From the NCBI GenBank assembly GCA_046086225.1, contig JBJSXF010000194.1, forward strand, positions 1 to 29,994: DNA of 29,994 nucleotides, given 5' to 3'. The DNA is from JBJSXF01 sp046086225 (GTDB lineage Bacteria; Actinomycetota; Acidimicrobiia; IMCC26256; PALSA-610). Below the pieces are notes generated by a model. That model ran no database searches and was not told where the DNA came from. It was given only the letters and a program-made list of their open reading frames with translations. Made by a program: the position numbers and the translations under genes. Positions 7,835 to 15,583 of this stretch are shown one piece after another (within the stretch, counting starts at the first letter, position 1; each line of letters opens with the position of its first letter).

Positions 7835-9180
7835 CGGGGAGCGCGCTCGGGGAAGCCGAAGTGCGGGCCGAGTCGGCCGACCTCCTGGCCCACCTCATCC
7901 GCAACGCGTGCGTGAACGACGGCACCCCGGAATCGGGGTTCGAGTCCCGGAGCGCCGACGTCCTCGCGCAGTACCTCGGGTCGGCAGGCCTCGACGTCGA
8001 GCGGTTCGCGGCGCTCGACGGTCGGGACAGCCTCGTCGCCCGCATCGAGGGCACCGACCCCACGGCCCCGACCCTCCTGCTCATGGGCCACACCGATGTC
8101 GTCCCGGCGAATCCCGACGGGTGGCGTCGCGATCCGTTCGGAGGGGAGATCATCGACGACGAGGTGTGGGGGCGGGGCGCGATCGACATGCTCAACCTCA
8201 CCGCGACGATGGCGGTCGCGACCCGGTCCCTCGCTCGTTCGGGCTTCCGGCCGAAGGGCTCGCTCGTCTATCTGGCGGTGGCCGACGAGGAGAGCCTCGG
8301 CACGTACGGGGCCGAGTACCTGCTGCGGCACGAGCGGGATGCGGTCCGGGCCGACTACGTGGTGACGGAATCGGGCGGCTTCCAGATGCCCCACTCGCAG
8401 GGGCCGCGGCTCCCGGTCATCGTGGGCGAGAAGGGCTCGTACTGGTGTCGGATCACCGTGCGGGGCACGCCGGGCCACGCCTCCCAACCGTTCCGGACCG
8501 ACAACGCGCTCGTGACCGCGGCCGAGATCGTGCGGCGCATCGCCGACTACCGACCGCCGACGCTGGTGCACGAGACCTGGCGCCGGTTCGTGGAGGGCAT
8601 GGAGTTCGGCGACTGGGGCCCGCGGCTGCTCGACCCGGCCCGGGTCGACGCGGTGTGCGATGAGCTCCCGGTCGGCATGGCCCGGCAGGCCCACGCCTGC
8701 ACGCACACCACCTTCGCACCGACCGTGATCTCGGGGGGCACGAAGACCAACGTCATCCCCGACCACGTCGAGCTCGAGGTCGACGTGCGGAGCCTGCCCG
8801 GTCAGACGGCCCGGGAGCTCGAGCGGATGCTGGCCGATGCGCTCGGTGAGCTCGCGGCGCACGTCGAGATCTCGCCGTTCGAGGACAACCCGTCGACGGT
8901 CTCGCCGGCCGACACCCCCCTGTGGGACGCCATGGAACGGGTCGCCGGGCGGCTCGTTCCCGGCTCGGCCCTCGTGCCCTACTTCAGCGTCGGGGCGACC
9001 GACGCTCGGTTCTTCCGACGCGACGGGGCGGTGGCGTACGGGTTCGGGCTGTTCAGCCGACGGATCGGGTTCGAGGAGTTCGGCTCGATGTTCCACGGCA
9101 ACGACGAGCGGGTCGACATCGATTCGCTCGTGCTGTCGACGCGGCTCTTCGAGGGGCTCGCGGCCGAACTGCTCGGCTGA
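7831..9180 (+). CDS. M20-family metallopeptidase/deacylase
   Basis: A 449-residue two-zinc enzyme of the M20/M25/M40 family, which cleaves peptides or N-acyl amino acids. Metal ligands fit the family: GHTDVV (His87), GRGAIDM (Asp119, bridging), DEES (catalytic Glu153 and Glu154), VTESGG (Glu180) and a C-terminal FHGNDE (His422). The dimerisation domain starts near VRGTPGHASQP. No signal peptide is visible. The start is the GTG overlapping the metallo-hydrolase stop. The coupled pair, with the amidase just upstream, suggests amide or ester breakdown, but no shared pathway is proven. ArgE, DapE and carboxypeptidase-type activities are all possible. Confidence 0.92.
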   Translation: MTGSALGEAEVRAESADLLAHLIRNACVNDGTPESGFESRSADVLAQYLGSAGLDVERFAALDGRDSLVARIEGTDPTAPTLLLMGHTDVVPANPDGWRRDPFGGEIIDDEVWGRGAIDMLNLTATMAVATRSLARSGFRPKGSLVYLAVADEESLGTYGAEYLLRHERDAVRADYVVTESGGFQMPHSQGPRLPVIVGEKGSYWCRITVRGTPGHASQPFRTDNALVTAAEIVRRIADYRPPTLVHETWRRFVEGMEFGDWGPRLLDPARVDAVCDELPVGMARQAHACTHTTFAPTVISGGTKTNVIPDHVELEVDVRSLPGQTARELERMLADALGELAAHVEISPFEDNPSTVSPADTPLWDAMERVAGRLVPGSALVPYFSVGATDARFFRRDGAVAYGFGLFSRRIGFEEFGSMFHGNDERVDIDSLVLSTRLFEGLAAELLG

Positions 9181-9189
9181 AGGCGCCGC

Positions 9190-10122
9190 TCAGTCGTCGG
9201 GCTGCTCGCGCAGGTAGCGCTCGAAGTCCTCGGCGAGGGCCTCGCCCGTGGGCAGGTCGTCCTCGTCGAACCAGTCGTCGTCATCGAGCTCGTCGACGAG
9301 CTCGTCGAGCAGGTCGGTGTCGTCGTCGGCGGAGACCGGTTCGGCTTCGGCTTCGTCGAAGCGCCGTTCGAGCCGCTCGACGTAGCCGGTGATCTCGGCG
9401 TCACCCGCCACGACCTCGGACACCGAGCGCTCCCAGGCGCTGGCCGCGATGTCGAGCTCGGTGAGGTCGAGGCCGAGGTCGAGGAGCTCGCTCGCCCGTT
9501 CGAGCAGGGCCCGGGTGCTCTTCGGATTGGGCGGGGTGGCGACGTAGTGGGGCACGGGTGCCCAGATCGAGGCCGAGGCGAAGCCGGCTCGGCGCACGGC
9601 GTCGTGCACGACACCGGTGATGCCGGTGGGGCCCTCGTAACGCGAGCGTTGCATGCCGAGCCGCGCGGCGAGCACCTCGTCGGTCGCCGAGCCGGTGCAG
9701 CGGGTCGGGCGGCTGTGGGGCGTGTCGCCGAGCAGCGCGCCGAGAGTCACGACGATCTCGCACCCGGTCGTGCGGGCCACGCTGACAATGTCGTCGCAGA
9801 AGGCGCGCCAGCGCAGGTTGGGCTCGACCCCGGTGAGGAGCACGAGATCCCGGCTGCTCCCCGGAACCGAACCTGCCGCGAAGCGCATCGACGGCCAGGT
9901 GATCGTGCGGACGACGCCGTCGGAGAGCTCGACCGTGGGGCGCGAGGCCTGGAAGTCGACGTACTCCTCGGGGTCGAGTTCGGCGAAGGGCCGGGCCCCG
10001 GTGTGCCGGACGAGCCAGCGCACGGCGTCGGTGGCGGCATCGGCCGCGTCGTTCCAGCCCGCGAACGCCGCGACGAGCGCCGGGCGCCGGAGCGTGGGCT
10101 GGGCGTTCCACCGGACGGTCAT
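9190..10122 (-). CDS. PAC2-family protein
   Basis: A 310-residue protein of the PAC2 (proteasome assembly chaperone 2) family, common in actinobacteria that carry a Pup-proteasome. N-terminal LVAAFAGWNDAADAATDAV and the internal VVTLGALLGDTPHSRP and YEGPTGITGV segments are typical. The last 60 residues form a strongly acidic tail with runs of Asp and Glu, probably disordered. The role in bacteria is not settled; adaptor or assembly functions have been proposed from homology. The ATG start lies 6 nt after TAGGGT, supporting a leaderless mRNA. It converges on the M20 gene with a gap of 9 bp. Confidence 0.9.
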   Translation of the reverse strand: MTVRWNAQPTLRRPALVAAFAGWNDAADAATDAVRWLVRHTGARPFAELDPEEYVDFQASRPTVELSDGVVRTITWPSMRFAAGSVPGSSRDLVLLTGVEPNLRWRAFCDDIVSVARTTGCEIVVTLGALLGDTPHSRPTRCTGSATDEVLAARLGMQRSRYEGPTGITGVVHDAVRRAGFASASIWAPVPHYVATPPNPKSTRALLERASELLDLGLDLTELDIAASAWERSVSEVVAGDAEITGYVERLERRFDEAEAEPVSADDDTDLLDELVDELDDDDWFDEDDLPTGEALAEDFERYLREQPDD

Positions 10123-10128
10123 GGCGCC

Positions 10129-10134
10129 ACCCTA
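10129..10134 (-). promoter_or_regulatory. -10 hexamer for leaderless start of the PAC2 gene
   Basis: Read on the minus strand, TAGGGT is followed by 6 nt and ATG 10122. It lies in the 31-bp gap after the kinase gene, so PAC2 can be transcribed independently of the upstream kinase. Confidence 0.6.
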
Positions 10135-10153
10135 GGTCCGGGTCGGGGCGGGC

Positions 10154-11212
10154 TCAGCCCCGGAGCGCAGGGATGGCGGACGCCGAGGCGGCGTCGAGCG
10201 CGCCGCGGACCATCACCTCGACGAGTGCCCCGATGTGCTGGAAGCCGTCACCGACGGTCTTGCCCATGAGGTAGCGGGCGTGGATCCCCTCGAGGATGAT
10301 GGCCAGTTTGTAGGCGGCGAGCGCCTCGTAGAAGTCGAGCTGCGAGAGGTCGCGCCCCGAGCGCTCGGCGTAGCGGGCGACGACCCCGTCGCGCGAGAGG
10401 AAGCCGGCGTCGGGTGAGATCGTGGCGCCGACGGTGCCGGTGCTGCCCTCGTCGCGGGCGTAGTAGAGGAGGAAGAGGCCGAGGTCGGCGAGCGGGTCGC
10501 CGAGGGTGGCCATCTCCCAGTCGAGGACTGCGACGATGCGACCGGGATCGTCGGGCGCGAGCATGACGTTGTCGAGCCGGTAGTCGCCGTGCACGATCGT
10601 CGGAGCGGGCGATTGCGGGATGGCGGCGCGCAGCCGTCGGGCGAGCTCGTCGATCTCGGGCAGCTCGCGGGTCTTGGATCGCTCCCACTGCTCGCCCCAC
10701 CGCCGCACCTGTCGTTCGACGTAGCCGTCGGGGCGGCCGAAGTCGGCGAGGCCGGCGGCCGGATAGTCGACGGCGTGGATGGCGACGAGGACGTCGACGA
10801 GGGCCTCGGAGCACCGGCGGGCCTCATCGGGGCTGAGCCCGGCGAGGTCGGCGGGCGTGCGCAGGATGACGCCGTCGACCTTCTCCATCACGTAGAAGGG
10901 CGCGTCGTTCACGGTGACGTCGTCGCAGAACGCGAGTGCGGCGGGGACGGGCACGGCGCTGCCGGCGAGGGCCCGGATGATGCGGTGCTCACGGGCCATG
11001 TCGTGCGCGGTCGGGAGCACGTGTCCGAGGGGTGGACGGCGCAGCACCCACTCGTGGACGCCGTCGCCGATCGAGTAGGTGAGGTTGGAGCGGCCGCCCG
11101 AGATCAGCTCGGCGCGCAGCGGGAGATCGGTGGCGCCGGGAACGTTCGCCGTGAAGAAGGAACGGAGGCGTTCGAGGTCGACGCCGGGTGGGGTCTCGGG
11201 CTCGGCGGACAC
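10154..11212 (-). CDS. APH-fold phosphotransferase, FadE36/ACAD10 type
   Basis: A 352-residue kinase-like protein. The catalytic loop HGDYRLDNVML and metal-binding LDWEMATLGDPLADLG are intact. The N-lobe has ISGGRSNLTYSI (nucleotide loop) and EWVLRRPP (lysine replaced by the Arg pair in this subgroup). This matches the family that includes mycobacterial FadE36 and the kinase domain of human ACAD10, linked to phosphorylation of hydroxy-acyl-CoA during fatty acid breakdown. The exact substrate here is unknown. The GTG start lies 7 nt after TAGTCT. Despite the FadE name it has no acyl-CoA dehydrogenase domain. Confidence 0.9.
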   Translation of the reverse strand: MSAEPETPPGVDLERLRSFFTANVPGATDLPLRAELISGGRSNLTYSIGDGVHEWVLRRPPLGHVLPTAHDMAREHRIIRALAGSAVPVPAALAFCDDVTVNDAPFYVMEKVDGVILRTPADLAGLSPDEARRCSEALVDVLVAIHAVDYPAAGLADFGRPDGYVERQVRRWGEQWERSKTRELPEIDELARRLRAAIPQSPAPTIVHGDYRLDNVMLAPDDPGRIVAVLDWEMATLGDPLADLGLFLLYYARDEGSTGTVGATISPDAGFLSRDGVVARYAERSGRDLSQLDFYEALAAYKLAIILEGIHARYLMGKTVGDGFQHIGALVEVMVRGALDAASASAIPALRG

Positions 11213-11219
11213 GCGCCGG

Positions 11220-11225
11220 AGACTA
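11220..11225 (-). promoter_or_regulatory. -10 hexamer for leaderless start of the kinase gene
   Basis: Minus-strand TAGTCT, then 7 nt, then GTG 11212. It is in the 34-bp gap after whiB, so the kinase has its own promoter. Confidence 0.6.
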
Positions 11226-11246
11226 ACGAAGCGGTGCGCGAACCGC

Positions 11247-11594
11247 TCAGGCGATGCGGGCCTCGCGGGGCTCGACCGGCTGACCGTTGCCCCGGGGGTA
11301 CCGGGCGACCCGACCGACCGGCATGTCGACCCGGTAGCCGGCGGCGGCGCGCTCTTCTTCGGACTCGCCTCCCCAGAAGCCGTACTCGCGCTGCTCCCGG
11401 GCCCAGGCTCGGCATTCGACGAGCACCGGGCAGCTCCCGCACACGGTGCGGGCCTGGGCCTCGCGCACGGCCCGGGCTTCGGGTCGCTCGCCGGCCGGGG
11501 CGAAGAAGAGATCGGTTTGGCCGGCGCACGCTGCGTCCTCGGTCCAGGTGAGCGGTCCGCCGAAGATGAGCTCGGTGATCGTCTCGGTGGTCAT
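11247..11594 (-). CDS. WhiB-family iron-sulfur transcription regulator
   Basis: A 115-residue Wbl protein, found only in actinobacteria and their phages. Four cluster-binding cysteines are at 23, 52, 55 and 61 (C-x2-C-x5-C for the last three). The GFWGG turn is at 72-76, followed by a basic/acidic segment (ESEEERAAAGYRVD) that contacts the sigma factor or DNA. Wbl proteins sense redox state or NO through a 4Fe-4S cluster and act on sigma-A promoters. The ATG has a Shine-Dalgarno GGAGG 7 nt upstream, and the mRNA leader contains an 11-bp hairpin. I cannot assign it to WhiB1-7 by sequence alone. It diverges from a LysR gene. Confidence 0.95.
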   Translation of the reverse strand: MTTETITELIFGGPLTWTEDAACAGQTDLFFAPAGERPEARAVREAQARTVCGSCPVLVECRAWAREQREYGFWGGESEEERAAAGYRVDMPVGRVARYPRGNGQPVEPREARIA

Positions 11595-11623
11595 CGCACT
11601 GCCTCCGGTGGGGGAAGGAGGGA

Positions 11624-11664
11624 GAACCCGGGGGCCGGAGGGGGGGGAACCGACCCCCGGGTTC
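11624..11664 (-). promoter_or_regulatory. Perfect 11-bp hairpin in the whiB 5' leader
   Basis: GAACCCGGGGG (11624-11634) and CCCCCGGGTTC (11654-11664) are exact inverted repeats with a 19-nt G/A-rich loop. The structure lies between the probable whiB promoter near 11700 and the Shine-Dalgarno, so it would form in the whiB leader RNA. No T-run follows. It could be an attenuator, an RNA-stability element or a protein site. Confidence 0.55.
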
Positions 11665-11696
11665 TGTGTTCCCCGATAGTGAAACCGATCACGTGG

Positions 11697-11740
11697 CTAT
11701 CTGTCAAAGACAAGTTATAGATAATGTCAATCGCTAGAAT
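11697..11740. promoter_or_regulatory. AT-rich control region between whiB and lysR
   Basis: This is the most AT-rich stretch outside the left edge. It holds the palindrome TGTC-AAA-GACA (11702-11712), the imperfect palindrome TTATAGATAA (11715-11724), and the outer repeat TATCT...AGATA (11698-11702 and 11719-11723). On the minus strand TTGACA (11707-11702) is a perfect -35 facing whiB. On the plus strand TAGAAT (11735-11740) is a possible -10 for lysR. A LysR autoregulator binding here would fit the divergent layout; no binding is proven. Confidence 0.5.
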
Positions 11741-11843
11741 CGATGGCAGATCGGCGCACCGGGCCGAGCGCGAACGGAGAGAACCGGTCCGGCACGGGGT
11801 GGTACCGGGCGGCATCGGGTGGTATCGGGAGGAGGGACCGGAG

Positions 11844-12767
11844 GTGGATTTCCGCAGGCTCGAGGCGCTGCTCGCCGTCGCGGAGGAGGGCAGCTTCACG
11901 GCGGCCGCCGATCGGCTCCGCACGGTGCAGTCGAACGTGTCCGAGCACGTACGCCTGCTGGAGGCCGAACTCGGCGTGCCCCTCCTCGTGCGGGGCCGAC
12001 GGGGGGCCGTGCCGACCGAGTTCGGTGAGCGGGTCGTCGACCGGGCCCGGTCGATCCGCAGCGAGATCGAGGCACTCCAACAGGACATCTCGATGCTCCG
12101 AGGACTCGAGACGGGCCACGCGACCCTCGGTCTCGTCGGCACCGTGAGCCGCACCCTCGCCCCCCTCCTCGTGGCCGAGATGCGGCGGATCGCACCGGGG
12201 CTCTCGTTGCGGTTGACCGAAGGTGCCTCCGAGCGTCTCGCGGTCGAGGTCGCCGAGCGCGAACTCGCCGGCGCCGTGCTCACCGAGCCGTTGGCCGACG
12301 CTCGCCTCGTCGTCGAGCATCTGCGCGACGAGGACCTCGTGGCGATCGTGCCCGCCGCTTCCCGTCTGCGGCGGAAGGCGCCGGTGCCGCTCGCCGTGAT
12401 CGCGGGCGAGCCGTGCATCCTCCCGCCGGCGGGCAACCCGCTGCGGGACGAGCTCGACGCGACCGCCCGGGCGAGTGGGGTCGAGCTCCGGGCTCCGATC
12501 GAGGTCGAGGGGATCCGGCTCATCGCCGATCTCGTCGCGGCGGGGGCGGGGGTCTCGGTGCTTCCCGAGTCGGCGGCGGCCGACCTCGGCGACCGGGTGC
12601 GGGTCGTGCCCCTCGCCCGGATGCCACCCCGTCGGCTCGCCCTGGTGACGGCGCGCGGCGCTCAGCTCTCGCTCGCCGACCGGGCCGTGCACGATGCGGT
12701 GCGCCGGCTCATCGGATCGGGCGCGAACGGAACCGGAGCGGTGGGTCCCGGCGCCGGCCCGACCTGA
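11844..12767 (+). CDS. LysR-family transcription regulator
   Basis: A 307-residue regulator. The N-terminal winged helix (FRRLEALLAVAEEGSFTAAADRL to VPLLVRGRR) is textbook LysR, followed by a linker helix and an effector-binding domain from about residue 90 (HATLGLVGTVSRTLAPLL). The GTG at 11844 is chosen because GGAGGGA lies 7 nt upstream and the helix-turn-helix starts three residues later; the longer reading to 11724 adds 40 non-family residues. LysR proteins bind a small molecule and usually control a divergent gene and themselves; here the divergent gene is whiB, an unusual target. The ligand cannot be predicted. Confidence 0.93.
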   Translation: MDFRRLEALLAVAEEGSFTAAADRLRTVQSNVSEHVRLLEAELGVPLLVRGRRGAVPTEFGERVVDRARSIRSEIEALQQDISMLRGLETGHATLGLVGTVSRTLAPLLVAEMRRIAPGLSLRLTEGASERLAVEVAERELAGAVLTEPLADARLVVEHLRDEDLVAIVPAASRLRRKAPVPLAVIAGEPCILPPAGNPLRDELDATARASGVELRAPIEVEGIRLIADLVAAGAGVSVLPESAAADLGDRVRVVPLARMPPRRLALVTARGAQLSLADRAVHDAVRRLIGSGANGTGAVGPGAGPT

Positions 12768-12794
12768 CGTGCGCGCCGTTCGGTGGCGTCGGGT

Positions 12795-13559
12795 TCAGGC
12801 GGGGACGAAACGCGCGCCGAGCAGGGTGCGCTCGGCGGTGAGCCCGGCGACCTCGAGCCGGTCGACGCCGGGGTCGGCGTCGGGCCGGTGTTCGAGCGCG
12901 AGGCGCGATCCGCTCGGCCAGACGAGCTCGACGCGATCGGCCGTCTCGCGCTCGATGTCACCGCCGAGGAGTCCGGAGAAGAACCCGAGGGCGTCGGCGA
13001 GAACGGGGGTGCGGAGTACCACGCGCCGCAGTCGCGCGGGCGGTCCGGCCGGCGGGGTCGGCTCGCCCCACCAGCGGGGGTTCATGCTCGGGCCGTTCTC
13101 GGCGACGTGGGCGAGCAGCTCGGCCCGGGTGTGTGCGGGCTCGTTCGTCTCGGCGAGCTGCACGACGGTGCCGTGGGCCTCCCGCGGCATGAGGAACGCC
13201 TCCATCCAGCCCGGATCGCTCATGTCGATGTTGACCGGATGGACGCCGGCGCCGCGTACCCGCTCGATCGCTTCGGTGAGGTTCGGCACCTTGAACGTGA
13301 GGTGGTGCGGTCCGGCGGTGTGGCGGGCTACGAACCGGGCGAGGAAGTCGTTGCGCTCGACGGCGTGCGGCTCGAGCAGCTCGACCGACATGCCGTCGCC
13401 GTCGGGGCTGCCGACCCACACCTGCATCGGGCGGAATCCCGGGCCCTCGCCGCCGAACATGATCGTGCCGGAGCACTCGCCGGTGAGGAACGCGAGGGCC
13501 TCCGAGGTGTCGGCGGCGGCGATCGCCACGTGGTCGAGCTCGTACCGGGGGGTCGTCAC
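12795..13559 (-). CDS. VOC-superfamily (glyoxalase/dioxygenase-like) protein
   Basis: A 254-residue protein. The first half has the VOC pattern ELDHVAIAAADTSEALAFL, then HHLTFKVPNLTEAIERVRGAG and the closing GTVVQLAE. The C-terminal part has a second, weaker VOC-like half (LRRVVLRTPVLADALGFFSGLLGG). Metal ligands could be His in LDHV and HHLTF and Glu in VQLAE. Members include methylmalonyl-CoA epimerase, glyoxalase and dioxygenases; the activity here is not assigned. I place the start at GTG 13559, 8 nt after TATCCT, ten codons inside the longest open frame. Confidence 0.85.
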   Translation of the reverse strand: MTTPRYELDHVAIAAADTSEALAFLTGECSGTIMFGGEGPGFRPMQVWVGSPDGDGMSVELLEPHAVERNDFLARFVARHTAGPHHLTFKVPNLTEAIERVRGAGVHPVNIDMSDPGWMEAFLMPREAHGTVVQLAETNEPAHTRAELLAHVAENGPSMNPRWWGEPTPPAGPPARLRRVVLRTPVLADALGFFSGLLGGDIERETADRVELVWPSGSRLALEHRPDADPGVDRLEVAGLTAERTLLGARFVPA

Positions 13560-13567
13560 GGAGGGCG

Positions 13568-13573
13568 AGGATA
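13568..13573 (-). promoter_or_regulatory. -10 hexamer for leaderless start of the VOC gene
   Basis: Minus-strand TATCCT, then 8 nt, then GTG 13559. It lies in the 78-bp gap after the PAP2 gene, so the VOC gene can be expressed separately. Confidence 0.5.
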
Positions 13574-13637
13574 GGGATCGCGGCGCCACCGCTCCTCACT
13601 GCGACCCGGACACGGCGGCCGGGCGGCGGGGGTCCGG

Positions 13638-14438
13638 TCAGGTGGCGACGGGGCTCCGGCCGGCCCGGGTCACGTGGCGGGCCACGATCCAGCCGAACCC
13701 GAGGATCGCCAGGCCCCCGACGGCGTCGAGGAAGAAGTGGTTGGCGGTGATCACGATCACGACCAGCGTGATGATCGGGTAGCTGATGGCGAGCGTGCGG
13801 GTCCAGGTCCGGCGGCAGCGGGGAGCGAGAGCGAGCGCGCACCAGGTCGACCAGCAGACGTGCACCGACGGCATGGCGGCGAACTGGTTGGAGATCTTCT
13901 GCATCCCGCCCGAGTTGAACGACCAGATCGCCGGATCGCGCAGGAGCGTGTCCACGTATTCGTAGCCCGGGCCGAGGGCGTCGCCGAGGAGGCGGGGCGG
14001 AGCGAGCGGGTAGAGGGAGAACCCGATGAGCGCGGCCGCCGTGGCGATGGCGAGGGTGTTGCGGAACCGCGGGTAGTCGTCGGCGAAGCGGCGATAGAGG
14101 AACACTCCGGTGAAGATCGTCACGACGAAGTGCAGCGATCCGTAGAAGTAGTTCGCGGCGATGATGAGCGGGCGCCATTCGAGGGCCCACCGCTGGATCG
14201 TCAGCTCGTGGTAGATGCCGAGCGCGCGCTCGACCGAGATGATCTGGCGGGCGTTGGCGAGCGCGTCGGGCGGGATGGCCCCGCCCCCGCCGCCGTTGAG
14301 GTTCCGGACGAAGCTGTAGACGATGTAGAACGCGCCGATGGCGAGGATTTCGGCCCACCAGTAGAGGACGTGCCCGTCGGAGAGCACCCGGGCGCCCGGG
14401 AGCGCGGCGCGGCGGGCGGTGACCTCACCGGTGCTCAC
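13638..14438 (-). CDS. PAP2-superfamily (Aur1/Ipt1-like) membrane phosphatase
   Basis: A 266-residue membrane protein with about six hydrophobic helices. The catalytic PSVH (His193) and the later NHFFLDAVGG (His234, Asp238) are the core PAP2 motifs, and SLYPLAPPRLLG is typical of the PAP2_3 / inositol-phosphotransferase-like branch. Such enzymes remove phosphate from, or transfer head groups between, lipids at the membrane. The start GTG 14438 overlaps the stop of the flippase-like gene by 4 bp (GTGA), so the pair is translationally coupled. A shared role in envelope lipid or polyprenol metabolism is likely but unproven. Confidence 0.88.
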   Translation of the reverse strand: MSTGEVTARRAALPGARVLSDGHVLYWWAEILAIGAFYIVYSFVRNLNGGGGGAIPPDALANARQIISVERALGIYHELTIQRWALEWRPLIIAANYFYGSLHFVVTIFTGVFLYRRFADDYPRFRNTLAIATAAALIGFSLYPLAPPRLLGDALGPGYEYVDTLLRDPAIWSFNSGGMQKISNQFAAMPSVHVCWSTWCALALAPRCRRTWTRTLAISYPIITLVVIVITANHFFLDAVGGLAILGFGWIVARHVTRAGRSPVAT

Positions 14439-15508
14439 GGCGCCGACCCGCGGTCCGGGGCATGAGGGTCGGCTCCCGTCGGTGTCGATTCCGGTGTCGA
14501 TTCCGGTGCCGATCCCGTTTCCGCGGCCCGGTGTCGGCTCCCGCCGAAGGCGAAGGCGGGGGCGCCGAGCATGCTGACGAGCAGCGTGCAGCCGTACCAG
14601 AGCAGGCCGGCGGCGACGGCACGGCTGTCGGGAAGGCCGGCCCGGGCGAGGGTGCCGTGGAGGAGGAGCACGAGGGTGCCTTCTCGCACGCCGAGCCCGG
14701 CGAGGGAGACCGGCAGCACTTGGAGCATGAGCACCGCCGGGGCGTAGACGAGGAGAGCCCCGACCGCGACGGGGATCCCGAGCGCCCGGAAGATGAGCGC
14801 GTAGACGGCGACGACCGAGCACTGGTACGCGACCGCCGTCGCGACGACCGGTCCGATCTGCGCCGGATCGCGGCGCAGGCGGTCGACCCCTCGGTGCACG
14901 GCGCCCAGGTAACGCGCCCAGTTCTCGTGGTCGGTGAAGCGACCGGCGAGGCGCGGGTGCCCGGCCGCGGTGAGGATGAGCGTGAGGAGCGCGAGCGTCG
15001 CCCCGGCGACGAGGATCGGCAACCAGATGTGACCGGCGTCGAGCACCGACGGATGGATGAGGATGCCGACGGCGACGAGCAGGGGGAGAGCGACGAATCC
15101 GGTGAGGCGCTCGAGCGCGACCGAGCCGAACGCGTCGCTCGGGGAGCCCGTCGCGGCGCCGACCCGGGTGACCCGCACGACGTCGCCCCCGATCGTCGAG
15201 GGCAGCACGTTGCCGACGAACATGCCCGAGAGGCAGTGGCGGGTCAGCACGAGGAGCGGCAGGGTGACGCCGAAGAGGCGCAGGACGCGTTGCCAGCGCC
15301 AGGCGGCGAGCACCACGCCGACGAAGGTCGTGACGACGGCGGCGGCCAGCAGGAGCAGGGTGTCGAGGTGGCCGTCGGGCAGCAGCTCGCTCGGGTGGGG
15401 CGCCTTGGCGAGCAGGGCGACGAGCAGGGCGCCGGTCACGCCCAGACGCAGGGCGAGGCGCCAGCCCGTGCCGCGCCGCCGGTCGGAGTCCCCCTCCCCG
15501 GGCATCAT
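14435..15508 (-). CDS. Flippase-like membrane protein (UPF0104 / LPG-synthase TM family)
   Basis: A 357-residue integral membrane protein with about eight helices. LSGMFVGNVLPSTIGGDVVRV, followed by ERLTGFVALP, and the later VSLAGLGVREG are hallmarks of the family that includes AglD and the membrane domain of lysyl-phosphatidylglycerol synthase. Members flip or modify lipids. The last 30 residues form a hydrophilic tail with ESTP repeats. The ATG at 15508 lies 7 nt after TAACCT; a second ATG follows directly. It heads a two-gene unit with the PAP2 protein. Confidence 0.9.
   Translation of the reverse strand: MMPGEGDSDRRRGTGWRLALRLGVTGALLVALLAKAPHPSELLPDGHLDTLLLLAAAVVTTFVGVVLAAWRWQRVLRLFGVTLPLLVLTRHCLSGMFVGNVLPSTIGGDVVRVTRVGAATGSPSDAFGSVALERLTGFVALPLLVAVGILIHPSVLDAGHIWLPILVAGATLALLTLILTAAGHPRLAGRFTDHENWARYLGAVHRGVDRLRRDPAQIGPVVATAVAYQCSVVAVYALIFRALGIPVAVGALLVYAPAVLMLQVLPVSLAGLGVREGTLVLLLHGTLARAGLPDSRAVAAGLLWYGCTLLVSMLGAPAFAFGGSRHRAAETGSAPESTPESTPTGADPHAPDRGSAP
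14481..14516. repeat. Three 12-bp tandem repeats inside the flippase-like gene
   Basis: The unit GGTGTCGATTCC occurs twice exactly and a third time with two changes. It stays in frame and encodes the repeated Glu-Ser-Thr-Pro of the C-terminal tail on the minus strand. Copy number may vary between strains. Confidence 0.8.
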
Positions 15509-15515
15509 CGGGCTC

Positions 15516-15521
15516 AGGTTA
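15516..15521 (-). promoter_or_regulatory. -10 hexamer for leaderless start of the flippase-PAP2 unit
   Basis: Minus-strand TAACCT, then 7 nt, then ATG 15508. The same hexamer and spacing occur at moaA. Confidence 0.6.
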
Positions 15522-15583
15522 GGTGCCGCGATGACCTCCCGGTCGGGTGGCGCGCCGGGGGCGCCCTGGGCGACGATGTCCCC

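Noticed and set aside
7432..9096. A 554-codon minus-strand open frame
   Set aside because: It is antisense to the metallo-hydrolase and M20 genes, whose catalytic residues are intact.
11724..11843. A 40-residue N-terminal extension of the LysR protein
   Set aside because: LysR proteins begin directly with the helix-turn-helix, and a good Shine-Dalgarno precedes GTG 11844.
13606..13637. Terminator after the PAP2 gene (CCGGAC...GTCCGG)
   Set aside because: The stem is only six bases with a 20-nt loop, which is expected by chance at this GC content.
14462..15583. A 374-codon N-terminal extension of the alpha/beta hydrolase
   Set aside because: It is antisense to the flippase-like gene, low in hydrophobic residues and shows no domain; GC-rich DNA leaves such frames open by chance.
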